Below, piece after piece: positions 48,063-59,318 of a stretch of 64,000 bases of DNA. Every line of letters begins with the position of its first letter. Within the stretch, counting starts at the first letter, position 1. The notes below the pieces were generated by a model. That model was not told the DNA's origin and did no database searches. It was given only the letters and a program-made list of their open reading frames with translations. This DNA is from Microplitis mediator (taxonomy: Eukaryota > Arthropoda > Insecta > Hymenoptera > Braconidae): NCBI RefSeq assembly GCF_029852145.1, contig NC_079978.1, positions 8,246,001 to 8,310,000 of the forward strand, written 5' to 3'. A program made the position numbers and the translations under genes.

Positions 48063-48510
48063 CCTAAAGTGAAAAAGAAGTTTGAAGATCTTCAGAACAA
48101 AGGGTTGACAACCATAAGTAAACATAGGATTTGGAAGCCAGAGGATACTCATATAAAGGAAAAACTAAATCATCAAAGTCCAGTGATAAATTAAATCCAG
48201 AATAAACAATTGGACAAACTTTTGGCGAAAATTTTCATCAGGTCAATTCTCAGATCTTTAGGCCTCAACATTTATTCAAACAACAGCCTCACAAGATACT
48301 GATATCAACGAGAGAATTCACCAGTCCGTTGGTAGTCAAGCAAGTAAATGACAACTGGAACACCATTGGAAAATAATTACGCTCCTGGAGAAACATAACT
48401 TAAGAACAACAGACTGAAAACAGAAGAATATTAGATAATGGGTTCACGGCCATTTCCTATTCTTAGGATGTTCAGGCCTCTCGATCATCGGAACCCGGGT
48501 GACAGTCTGG
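48063..48510 (+). other. Retrotransposon 3' region before the purine tract
   Basis: About 450 bases with no long ORF. A block like TCAATTCTCAGATCTTTAGG recurs in ORF2 at about 47790 and 47858 as imperfect copies. The last part (GGAACCCGGGTGACAGTCTG) resembles the end of the integrase region in other gypsy-like elements, so the pol deletion probably ends upstream of it. Confidence 0.5.
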
Positions 48511-48520
48511 CAGGGGGGAG
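48510..48520 (+). other. Polypurine tract
   Basis: The purine run ending AGGGGGGAG lies directly before the 3' LTR, the normal place and composition for the plus-strand primer of reverse transcription. Confidence 0.8.
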
Positions 48521-50587
48521 TGTAACAGGGTAAAATAGATTCCAATGGCTATTTATTAAGATCTAAATTTGGATTTGTCCACGGTCGATAACGGGCCCTA
48601 ATTATAATTCGGTTTATTAAATTGAGTGATTCGACATGTCACCGGGTGTCGCTAATCAGTGAGACCCGAACATCCGCCCCTCTCTTTTGCTAATTAATTT
48701 AGTAGGGATGAGTTTTCCGGGGGTGAATCGAAGAGTTATAAGGGAGTGCCGTGCCAAAAATCGAGAGAGTTCGTTGGACACCCAGAGAGAGTCAGTCGGA
48801 CGACCGAAGGCGATGGACGCCAAGTGAAGACAAGAGTAAGTGAACGACTAAAGTGATCAGACACATTGTAATACAAGGTTATCTAGTACATTGCGAATTA
48901 AATAATAAAAATTGTAACGGAAGCAAAAATACGAGGACGAAATCCGGACAACGGAAACCTGAAAACTCAACTAACATCGAGAGATTGGTAGCAGCCCGAA
49001 GCAAATCATCACCTAAAAATTCCAAGGACTGCTGAAATAAAATCGGAGGTAAACTATAATTAATTCAAGCCGCTGATTAATTTTATTAATCTGGCAAATT
49101 AATTATAATATATTACTTAATATCTTTCCGTTGATCTCGCGTAAAGAAACGGATAGTTCAGGCTCTCCAGCCGTTCAATCTCGTGTTCTCGAAAGTTCCG
49201 TCGCGTCAATTGTCGTCAATATCTGGTTTAAACTCTGTAATAATTATTCAAGGCTCCACAGCCAGAATAAAACTAAATTTATCTCGTAAATAATCCGGTA
49301 ATTAAAACGATTGATTTATTAATTTATTCCAGGCTCTCCAGCCGTTATAAATTAATTTATTAATTGATCTTAAGGTTAATACAGGCTGGAATTTATTCCG
49401 TCGGCCGCATTAATCCTAAGATTTATTAATTTACTCGAATTACTCAAGTTAACGTCAATAAAATCGGGAACCGCGTGACGTCAATTCACCGGTCAAATTT
49501 CTAGTCAACCCGAAAACAAATTCTAGTCAGAACGTGATTATTAAATTAATTTTAAGTTGAATAAAATATCTAAAAACTAATTAAAAGATACTAGAGTTTG
49601 AATAAATTAAATTGTGAGTAAAAAGTGAAACGGATTATTTTGAAAGTGAAATAAATTTAATTGTGAAAATTGTCAGTGAAAAATTTAGGAATTGAAAGTT
49701 ATAAATGAATAATAATTGTGGCAAATTAATTAGAAAAATTTAATCAGAGAAAATAATGAGTGGAAAATTTATAAGTGGTAAAATTAATTAATTTATAATT
49801 TACATTAAACAAAATAAATTAATTGATTGGAAATACAGTGAATTATAGTATGAGAAAATTGTGAGTATTGAAAATTATGAATTGTAAAATTTAAGGGGGA
49901 AAAGTAACTGAGTATTGTTAAAACTAGAGTCAAATTAATGTTAGTTAAAATAAACTGTGTCTGTGATGTAAGTCCGGTGGACAAAATATAAGTTAGGTTT
50001 AGGATATGTCCGGTGGACACTAGAAATAAGAAAATGCGGGTTAACGTCCTGTGGACGGTTTTTTAAAAGTAGAATTTAAGGAAAATAAGGTTTAACGTCC
50101 GGTGGACGGTTTTTTATAAAGGTGTATTAAGGTTAAGGGTTTAACGTCCGGTGGACGGTTTTTTAAAAAGAGAGTGTGTGTGTGTTACGTCCGGGAGACG
50201 CTTAAAATACGTGTGTGTGTGGGAGTGTGAAAAACGTCCAGGGGACGATATTTAGTTTTGTCATAAGGAACACCGTCCAGGGGACGAGATATTTAGTTTG
50301 TCATAAGAATATTAGTTTGTCATAAGAATATAGTTTGGTTAAATAAATAATAAGCAAGGTGCTTAAAATAATTGAAATTAAAAGCAAAGTTTTAATAAAA
50401 TTTATTTCAGCCTGTTCACTATTCCTCTCCTCTCTCACAAAATAAAAATTTACAAACGACCCTGAGAATCAAAAATTACAATTAACATCCGGTTCTGGAA
50501 GGCCGAGTCCATCTTCCAGTGGCGCCCTAATATTCGACTATAATACTTAGGTGCGACCAGACTTGGCAAGCTAATCACTCTGTCATA
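48521..50587 (+). repeat. 3' LTR (about 2.07 kb)
   Basis: A copy of the 5' LTR with an offset of 5822 bases. By eye the only difference seen is at 44761/50583 (A/T). It is followed by CCTA (50588-50591), matching the left duplication. It carries its own copies of the palindrome array (49972-50286) and splice-like signals (48836 donor; 50410 acceptor). In sense orientation to the host gene, its AATAAA could cause premature polyadenylation. Confidence 0.92.
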
Positions 50588-50591
50588 CCTA
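50588..50591. other. Probable 4-bp target-site duplication (right)
   Basis: CCTA, the partner of 42695-42698. Confidence 0.6.
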
Positions 50592-51856
50592 AAAAGCCTC
50601 AATTCCTTTAATATTTTTTTTGCCGCCCAGAAAGTAACTCTATTGTAGTATTCAAAATCCTCAATGAGAACTATGAGGTCTAAATGCGACTAATTTATCA
50701 ATTTTAAATTATAATCAAGACCTCAAAATCCTCAACAAATGGAAAGTTATATTCCGGACTTCGGTTCAAATGCGGATAAAATTATTCCTTCGTGTTTTGA
50801 CTATTTTGAGGCTCTAGTCCAGATTATGTTATTCCAGTTCAGTTCTCAAAGTGATAAAATTGGTCGTAACTACTACTTTGAGGACTAAACTAGGATAACT
50901 TTCTGTACTGTTGTCAATATTTAAATTTTAAATTGATGCTCAAGAACCTCATCGAGACCTTTGAGACTTAAACCCGAATTTGTCTTTTGACTCGAGCGAC
51001 CCTTGATAAATTTTCTATTGCCGCAAGATTCATTAAAATCCAACAATTAATTGGAAAACAAAATTTTCAATAACAATTATTTTACGAAAATTAGATCAAG
51101 ATCAAAGCAAAGAAAATTAAAATTTTCATGTGACAAAGAGTTTCATAATTGTTGGGATAGTGACTTGAATCACTATCAATAAACATTACGTCGCATATTA
51201 TATCATGTTTATATAGTCACGTACTAAAATCATATAATGTACGAAATAGCAAACCCTATAGCATGTATAACAGACATATATAAATCAAAGCTGCCTAGTA
51301 CACATCACTGCGCTTTATGTTACACATTATCCATGCATGTCAAAGTTACCAGTCATCTAACTCGTAACGAGTTATAGATTCTCTTATAGCCTTACATTTT
51401 GCAATAATATAATAACAGTACCATCCATGTATGACATATATGACAAAATATATATCCCTCAAGTCTGTGATTTTTGTATTCTAAGTGCATACATCAAAAA
51501 GAAATTTAACGTGTAAACAAAGAAGTATGAAATAAAATTATTGTTATTATTATTATTATTATTATTTTAATGTCAAGTGTAAATGAAAACAATAGAAAAT
51601 TTTTGTTTACAACTTTCTATTACGTTGTACCGGAACAAGCATCGTGATATAGAATTTCAGTAGAGCCAAAACATCGAATTGTTTACATTGTTTGATGTGC
51701 ATAGATATTGATATATATCCTTGTATATATGTATATATAAAATAGTAGTATATAGGGTACTGACGATTACAATAGATTTTTTAGTTACATCAGATATCAA
51801 TACGTAATATTTTTTGCAAAGTTGAATAGAGATAAAAGCGAGACGTAAAAAAGTAC
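50592..51856. other. Intron A-B of the large gene, part after the retrotransposon
   Basis: Ordinary AT-rich intron sequence, including an (ATT)n microsatellite at about 51541-51567. No gene recognised. Confidence 0.55.
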
Positions 51857-52046
51857 CGGGCGGCGCCCTAGTCTTTAAAGTTGAGGGACGCTTGCGTCGT
51901 TTCAACCCTGGTTGCTCGGGGCAACCGATAGGGATGAATCTCTCTACGCCCGGCGTCGGCTTTCCGTACGCGGGTGGGGCTGTTACACTCAGTGCGCTTT
52001 CTGTCATTCTACTGACCATGTGCAATTTCGCCTCACTAAATTTCAT
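51857..52046 (-). CDS. Candidate first coding exon in a GC-rich island (unknown gene)
   Basis: About 190 bases, strikingly GC-richer than the rest of the window. On the minus strand an ATG in a strong insect context (AAACAATGAAA) opens 63 codons beginning MKFSEAKLHMVSRMTESALS, including TAPPAYGKPTPGVERFIPIG and a basic QPGLKRRKRPSTLKTRAPPG. A possible donor CCCG/GTACTT ends it in phase 1; past it the frame turns AT-rich and Ile/Tyr-rich, as in intron. I do not recognise the protein. It could be an alternative first exon of a minus-strand gene to the left or nested in the intron. The plus strand is also open here (51892-52119), so the strand is not certain. Confidence 0.4.
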
Positions 52047-53519
52047 TGTTTCAAAACAACGTTCTTCATATATATTTATCCATGATTATCTTCACATCAT
52101 TAATTTTTTATTTTTATAAATAATTTACCCGCGTAATTTTTTAATTTTTCATAAATTAATTGACAGCCGTTTAATTTATTGTTGTTAAATTAATTCCTTA
52201 TGAGTATAAGACAAGTTTTTATTATTAAGGTGCATGAGACTCAAAATTATTTCAGTGAAAGTGTACAAAGTGAAAGGATTTTAAGAAAATGAATGAATAA
52301 AAAAAAAAGAGAAATGATATGAAATTTAAAAATGAATATTTATTTGTATTTAAATAAAATAAAAATTTAAATTCAATCAACCTGTTAAACTTTAAGTAGT
52401 TTTTTTCTCAATGAAACAAAGAAGTGAGTGTTGAGTCTGATAACGAATTTAAGAATAAACATATGATATATATTCTAAAAGTGAAGTTGATAAAACAGGT
52501 CTTAAAAACAAAGGAAAAAAAAGCAAGTAAAGTCGTAAGTGAGCTGCAGAAAGTAAGCTAGAGCAAACAATTGTTGAATTTATTAAAGGTGTTTAAACAA
52601 TTCAAAAGATCAAGTTTTTAAATGTTTTCAAGACTTAAGATTCCTTTGTTCTTTATTCATTGTAGTATTTTTATTTAAACAATTCTATTGTGATACAGAA
52701 TAACTAGAGCCGGCACTAAATTCTTAAAAATATTTCATATTTTATTGTTGGGTTTCCGTCTTCATTAATTTATCTACAGCTTTCCATTGCTAGCCTTTTT
52801 ATTTGCCTCAAAATTTAAGTCAAGATTTCATTTCTCGAGCATCTATTATTATTGTATTTAAATGAATCTTAAGTCTACTTGATCTTTTCTTTTTCTTTCA
52901 TTTTATTCATACACAAAAATGCGACATCATTACAATAATTATTTTTATAAAATTTAATTAAATAAATATAGTTTTTAATTTCATTTAAAACTTTTATTTC
53001 ACCACAAATCAAATGTTTTTTTTTTTTACGCAAAAATATAAATTGGCCTCTATAATTCACACGTTCCTCTAAACACGAAGAGGATATCTGACTGAATAAT
53101 AGGTTCATACATCAATTTTATTTTATTTTCGACAATTTTTATTTTTTTAATCTTTTCACAGTAATTAAAATAACGTTTGCTCAGCTTGGAACTGCATTGG
53201 TTCTAATTATTTTTTTTTTGAATTTGAAAATTCATATTTTTCATTTTTTTGCTAAAAAGTAAACTTTTTTTTTTTTTTTTTTGCCAGTCCCGGTAATACT
53301 CTTGTAGCTTCGTAAATATTTACCCAGTTATAAGTTATAAGTCATTATATATATGAACTGATATAAAAAAAATCTCAAAGGAGACATAAAAAATATTTAG
53401 TATCTGTAATGAATTCAAAGGACGAGTAGTGAATTCATTAAGTATACTTACTACAAAACTCAAACGATTTCTCAAGTATATTAAAGTAGATCAAAAAACT
53501 TTTAGAGTAAAATATTCCA

Positions 53520-53581
<62 letters not shown>

Positions 53582-53835
53582 TTATATACCTTCAATGCTA
53601 AGGTAAGAAAATAACTTTTCAACATTAAAACTTTGTAATTTGAAGTTATTAATAATTAATACTTTTTTAGAGAATAAATTTACAAAACTTATATTTATTG
53701 ACAAGTTATTTAATATTTATTGGAAATTTTTAATTTAAAAAAAAAAACTTAAGCTTTTAAATAAAGGTAAATTAATATGATTATTAGAAATTGGAAAATT
53801 TGAAGAGGCTGAAATTTTCTTAGTTTTTAGTACTT
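52047..53835. other. Intron sequence with homopolymers and a TA microsatellite
   Basis: AT-rich. It contains a T run at about 53264-53281 and (TA)n at 53525-53576. No exon recognised; the ORFs at 52875-53108 and 53429-53614 are low-complexity. Confidence 0.55.
53525..53576. repeat. (TA)n microsatellite, about 50 bases
   Basis: Pure TA dinucleotide run. Confidence 0.9.
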
Positions 53836-54083
53836 CCCTAGCGGATCCGAATTATGACAAACTACCGTATTTTGCCGTAAGTTACTGTAGTTTGCCGTAA
53901 TTATCGCATATTACCGTAAAACGCCGTACTTTACGGTAAAATACCGCAATGTTTCCGCGAATTTGTCGGAAAATACCGCACTTTTACCATAAAATCCCGC
54001 AATATTGTCACAAATTTTACGTTGAATTGCCGCAAATTTACCATAAATTTGCCGTAAATTACAATAATTCGGATCTATTAGGG
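53836..54083. mobile_element. MITE with CCGTAAA-type internal subrepeats
   Basis: CCCTAGCGGATCCGAATTA on the left is mirrored by AATTCGGATCTATTAGGG on the right. Between them is a chain of degenerate units, TACCGTAAA, TTGCCGTAA and TACCGCAA, about one every 10-14 bases. It is non-coding, about 250 bases. Confidence 0.7.
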
Positions 54084-54788
54084 TTTTTAAAAAAAATTTA
54101 ATTAATTTTTTGACAATTTTTATATCAAGTATCTATAAAATACGAATATGTAAAAAGTTTATTTTTTATTTCTACTTAATTTCATGAATTAAATTTATTT
54201 TAATTATAGTTGCTAGTAGTCAATGTATCGTTACATTACACTGTATTGAAAACATAAATGATACGCTAAATAAAAACTGAAAGTATGCAAATTAATTATT
54301 TATGTTTCATTAAAATATCAACGTGTAGTATTTTATGTATACTGTAGTATAAATAAATTTTTAATATGATATATATTTTCTCGATAACATTTATACTGAA
54401 AAATAATGAAGTTATTATAAACATTTGTATTCATTTAACCAATTAATTTTTTTACGAAAAATTCAAACGGTTGAAAATGAAATATTTATATTATATTCAA
54501 TTAAAACGTATAAATAAAAAAAAATTAAAAAATTGAATTTTTGCATCATAGATAAAAAAACATAAAATTCAATAGAATTGCATGAGGAAAAATAAATTAA
54601 ATGTAATAAACATTTGTTTTATAAAAATATTTTTTCAACTGAATGCTAGTATAAAGCGTTGCTTAATACACAAATTTATTTTGTTTTTTTTATTTTAAAT
54701 TTAATTAAAAAAAAAAATTTTCAAGTTTTGTTGAAAAACAAAAATTTACTTTTTTTTTATTATTAATGTAAAAATAAATTCAAAACTG

Positions 54789-55033
54789 TACACAGAGAAA
54801 AAGGATTCCATGACGTAAAGAATTTCTACTCGCTTTAAGAAAATTTTTACCTGACCCAAGAAATTTTTTGAGTTATAAATTGAAAATAAAAATTATCTTA
54901 GAACAATAAAAAATTTTTTGAGGCGAGAAAAAATTTTTGAGCCAAGAAATTTTTTCTAGTGCTAGAAAAATTTTTGTCTTCAATTCAAAATGCAAAATAT
55001 TTCTTTCGCGAAAAAATCCTTTATTTCTGTGTA
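54789..55033. mobile_element. MITE with TACACAGAGAAAAAGGATT ends
   Basis: The left end TACACAGAGAAAAAGGATTC is mirrored by AATCCTTTATTTCTGTGTA. The inside is rich in CAAGAAATTTTT blocks. It is about 245 bases and non-coding. Confidence 0.7.
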
Positions 55034-55879
55034 TGCTATAAAATATATTTATAAATAAATAATTTTAATAGACTCTCAAAGCAGACGAAGGTATTGCTGG
55101 TGATATATTAGATGAAATTAAATTTGCAAATCAAATTTATTGTATAACCACTTTATGGAGTGATGAATAAAACAGATAACTATAGTAAAGTGATACCAAT
55201 ACTATAGTATTTAGTTAACTACTACTTATCATCATCACCACTATCATACCTATCAATTCACATACAAACTTATAGTATATTATATGAAAATTTAGTTAGT
55301 CGAGTGGTATGAAACTTGTCATCTAGAATGAAACGAGTGAGTGAGACGGAATAAACATAAACGAAAGGTGGAATATTGTATTATATATACATATATATAG
55401 GGTTTGCTTTTGACATAAAATTAAAAGTTTCTGTCAGATGCATCCTATACATCACCACAAACCGTAAATGGTTCTCTATAAATGTATATGATAGTAAATA
55501 AGTTTAATAATGCATGAAGAACAAAGCATTAACTTCCGCTATCTTCGCGTCTGTTTATATTGTTCAAACACATTTACATGGTAATATTATTGTATCAAGT
55601 AGACGTCAATATTACATGTCCTAAATGGATCTAAATTATCATTCATTCGATCACTCGTTTGATACAAATTTTTTAAAAAACTAGACATTTTTTTAATTTA
55701 TGGAAAGAATGGATAAGACAGAATGTTACGAAATTTTTCAAAAAAAATGGAAATTATTTTTATCGAAAGTTCAACTATCGTCGGTTTATTATAGATTTCG
55801 AAATGACACAAAGTAGTAAGGGGAATAAAATTTTTCTTATTGAAATTATTATAAAACGATGACAAATTTTTTTGAAATA

Positions 55880-55980
55880 CAGTCGGACCGCGTTATAAGA
55901 CTCTCATTCTGTCTTTCTTATAAACCAGGTATCACGATAGTTTGAGAGAGAAACTAATAGTCTTATAACGAGTCCTACTG
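55880..55980. mobile_element. pogo/Tigger-like MITE, 101 bp, TA-flanked
   Basis: The left end CAGTCGGACCGCGTTATAAG and the inverted right end CAGTAGGACTCGTTATAAGA correspond, with TA on both sides (55878-55879 and 55981-55982). CAGT ends, GTTATAA in the TIR and a TA target site are the hallmarks of pogo/Tigger derivatives. There is no coding sequence. Confidence 0.8.
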
Positions 55981-55999
55981 TAGATAAAATAGAATTGCA

Positions 56000-58944
56000 T
56001 TCGATGTTAAAAAGGCATAAGAATTAATTGCCTACTTTACTTATGTTTACCCGCTCAACGCTTTTTAATTATTAGTAAACGAAACATTTGTTGACTATAA
56101 TTAGGTAAGTGAAAAATTTTTATTGATTAAATATTTAATTATTGTTTTTTGTTTTTTTGTTACATTCAACTGGTCTTGACCGTAAATAATGAAATAACAA
56201 AATAAATTAGTGTTAAGTAAAATTTTTAAAATAATTTATTTTTTAATTAAATGGAAGTACGGGAGTATAAAATAAAAAATATATTGTACGAAACAAAAAT
56301 AAATATCATGGAAGCAGAATAATTGTGTGATATATTCTTTGTTGTAGGTATGCGAAAAAAGTTTAATTAATTTTTAATTTAATTTTTTTTTTCAACAGTA
56401 ATTAATTACTTGAAACTGTTTGGATCTAAACGAAATATTTCAAAAAAAAAAAATACAAATATTTACAAAAGGGATTTGTTGAATACACACTTTATTCAAC
56501 GGTTCAATAAATTGATACACACACTTGTTATGTGCTACAGATTGTACTAAATAATATATAATATAATAATAAAATATACGATCAAGTGGAAAAGTAAATT
56601 TGTGTTGAATTTAACAGTACATCGACCGACCGGACATTCACTGAGACGTGGCGTGCACATGACACCAAATGTAATTCGTTTGTTAATAGTCGAGAGGTCA
56701 GTCGTAATGGATTCAAACTACCGGCAATAACTACAGTTATCTTGTGCATATTGTTCAGCAAACTTTTATTTATATTGTTTTTATCTTTATCATGGATTTT
56801 CGAGGCGAAAAAGTATTTTCAGATTGATTGAATCATAACTCTTCGTAATCCTATTTATATATTTTTTCAGCCATATAAAACCAGTGATTAAATAGAAAGA
56901 AAAAAAAACTATCGTTCACTATTTACAGTAACGAATTTAATGTATTTAAATAAAAATTTTTCCCGATACTAGCCATAAAAAATTCATTCTGTCGTTAAAA
57001 ATTTATTTTTATGGATACAAAAGTTCTTTACAGAGACATTTTAAGTTTGGTAAATTTTAATATGATTTATTAGTAATAAAGAGAATTATGATTTTATAAA
57101 ATACTTCAATTAAAAAAAGTAATCCTCAATAGTTGAACCGATTCATTACATAGAGAATACGAAGATACGTAAAATATGCAGAAGTAGAGCTTCATTTTTT
57201 ATGAACTCATAAAAATACTTCTTTATCGTTTTTGAAAAAATTTTTGGGTTATATTATTCGTCTGCGTAAGCAAAAATTATTATAAAATTTATCACCACGA
57301 TAAACTTTCAAATTCAAGTTATCGAACTATAAGTGGCTGATTTAAACTTCTGGAAATTCTAAAACTGAGTCCATGATTGGTTTGAACTTCAGTGATCCTA
57401 TTTTTGAAATTTAAATTTGACGATTGTTGAAATTTTATGTAAACGCCAAAAAGTTTACTAAATCAACTTTTCGAAAAGGTTCTAAATATAAAAGTTTACA
57501 TTGAAATAAAAATATTTTGAAATGTAATTTAATTTCAGTTATAGTTTTTACTTTTAACTTTATCACGGTCAATGTCTTTTGCACATTTTTCAAGCGGTAT
57601 TTTTTACGGTAGTAAACTTTTGAACTAAAGTCAAAGGTTTGAAAAGTGGCCAAAGTTTTTTAGTTTTTAAACTCATATAAATAAGTGGAAAATTTATATT
57701 TTGCATTATTTTTCTTTGATTATTTAATATGTACACTGTAAAAAAACGGGGTAAGTTCAGGCGGTGTAGGTGTAAATATTCTTTACCGGTGTTAAAATGT
57801 TTTTAAATTTTTTTATATGTAATACATGTTTTTTTTCTAATTTCTATATGTAGAATTTTTCACACCGATTTAACACTGCGCGATGTTAAATTGAGTCCAT
57901 TTTTAACATCGCTCGTTTTACAGTGTAGTAAAATAATACTTTTAAAAATCTACAGTAAATTTTCAACATCTGAAATTGGTAAAGCTTTTTGACATATTCA
58001 CTAAAAAGTGAAAAAAAATTTATGTTTTAGTTTCTTTTATAAAACTGAGAATCCCTATAAGAACATCAAACATAGTCTTTTTCTTTTCCATTTCTTTATT
58101 AAAATTAATACGCAGTATCGAATAATTTATTATTTCAATCTTATTATTAATTCAAAATATTCATAATAACATACTAAGTATCTTAAATTTTCTTTTGTTA
58201 CTAAAAGCTTCACGTAAAATAAATTTATTCTCTTAAAAAAAAATAATTTCCAATAAAAAAAATTCTGAGCAGACGTTTCAGCAAAGTTAAAAAAATATGG
58301 AACTCACATAACTTTTTTTTTAAAAAAAGCATAAAAACTTGAATTCTATTTAAACACAAATTAGCGCGCTCGCTTACAAAAATAATTATTTGAATACTTT
58401 CAAGAGTCTTTTGATATAAACACAAAAATAATTTATCTTTCCATTGAATTCTCATAAAGGTTCATTAGATTCATAAACATAATTCATAGTTTAAATTCGC
58501 GCATATTCATAATCTTCTGCAGAATTTTTCATATATTAAAAAATATATACACTTTGGAGTGGTCTACTTAAAACGAGAAAAATTACTCGTAATATCACTA
58601 AGTCATGCATAATGTCACAAAATAAAACTATTAAAAAAAAAGTACATGTGTATTATATATACATATTTATATATATGTGTATAAAAACGTTTTTCAGAAT
58701 GTATAAAAAAAGTTGGTCTTCGAAAATAAATGAAACGGCAAGAATAAAAAATAAAGCAGCTCAAGCAAAATGTTTTTAAAGAGAAATAATGTCATGAACA
58801 AAAAATCATCAAAATTGCAGCAGCTGAAAAATAAAAATAAAAATCATAATCAAAAGCAAAAGCAGAAGCAAAAACAGCATAAGTTAAGATTAACTACGTG
58901 CTAAGAAACGATTGAAAAACCTATCCACGATAGGTTGCCTGCAG
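56000..58944. other. Intron sequence before exon B of the large gene
   Basis: AT-rich with one MITE (57732-57928). A less AT-rich patch at about 56620-56770 has no clear ORF; it could be a regulatory element or an alternative non-coding first exon. A 44-codon Lys/Gln-rich ORF at 58770-58904 ends before exon B in another frame. Confidence 0.5.
57732..57928. mobile_element. MITE with TACACTGTAAAAAA ends
   Basis: TACACTGTAAAAAAACGGGG on the left is mirrored by CGTTTTACAGTGTAG on the right, with GGTGTTAAA/TTTAACATC blocks inside. It is about 200 bases. Confidence 0.7.
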
Positions 58945-59285
58945 AGCGGTGGTAGCAGGGAGTTGCCGGAAATTGGCGACTCCGACAACGTTGCCAGTGG
59001 TAACAGCATTATGTGCTGTGTACTACAGGGTGCTGGTAGAGTATGTCCCTCAAGTATGAGGGACAAACATCATGATGGTAGCACAGCCAGTGACCGAGGT
59101 GGTTGCAATACATCACTTGCTACCAATGATTTACCACTTGAATCATTGTGGGCCGCTGGTCTAGATGAAGGAATGGGTTTTCCACAGCGATGTTACTACG
59201 CAAATCATCGGACAATTCCAATAACACCAACTACACCTTCAAAAAACACTGAACAGATTTGGCATGAGCGTAATACATCCTACAG
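58945..59285 (+). CDS. Large protein of unknown function, exon B
   Basis: 341 bases with protein-like composition in an AT-rich intron. The acceptor GTTGCCTGCAG is in phase 0, matching the phase-0 donor of exon A; the donor TACAG/GTATTA is in phase 2. It encodes SGGSRELPEIGDSDNVASGN, a Cys-containing stretch (IMCCVLQGAGRVCPSS), and a conserved-looking DLPLESLWAAGLDEGMGFPQ and RTIPITPTTPSKNTEQIWHE. The upstream frame is open to a TAA at 58891, so the exact acceptor is inferred from phase. Family not recognised. An (ATT)n microsatellite sits directly on the donor site. It may instead begin a separate gene, but the shared strand and phases favour one gene. Confidence 0.65.

Positions 59286-59318
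<33 letters not shown>

Larger units (their letters stand above)
42699..50587 (+). mobile_element. Gag-only Ty3/gypsy-like LTR retrotransposon (non-autonomous)
   Basis: A 7.9-kb element on the plus strand inside the first coding intron of the large gene. It has two LTRs of about 2067 bases, a tRNA-Lys-type primer site, gag with two zinc knuckles, a -1 frameshift signal, a second ORF of 221 codons, a purine tract and a probable CCTA duplication. The internal region is only about 3755 bases and shows no protease DTG/DSG, RT, RNase H or integrase. It resembles the pol-less gag-carrying class first described in plants as TR-GAG. The LTRs look alike throughout, apart from one base near the end, implying a recent insertion with enzymes supplied by another element. 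Collapse of an autonomous copy during assembly is a less likely alternative. Confidence 0.9.

Noticed and set aside
51850..51990. Possible tRNA- or rRNA-like sequence in the GC-rich island
   Set aside because: A GTTTCAACCC box loosely resembles a B box, but no cloverleaf could be drawn and no rRNA segment was recognised.
51892..52119. Plus-strand ORF over the GC-rich island, with a hydrophobic stretch
   Set aside because: The minus strand has the better start context and a possible donor. Kept only as the alternative reading of that island.
58912..58944. Exon B starting at the TTG at 58912
   Set aside because: TTG is not a normal animal start. The CTGCAG acceptor at 58944 gives the phase needed to join exon A.
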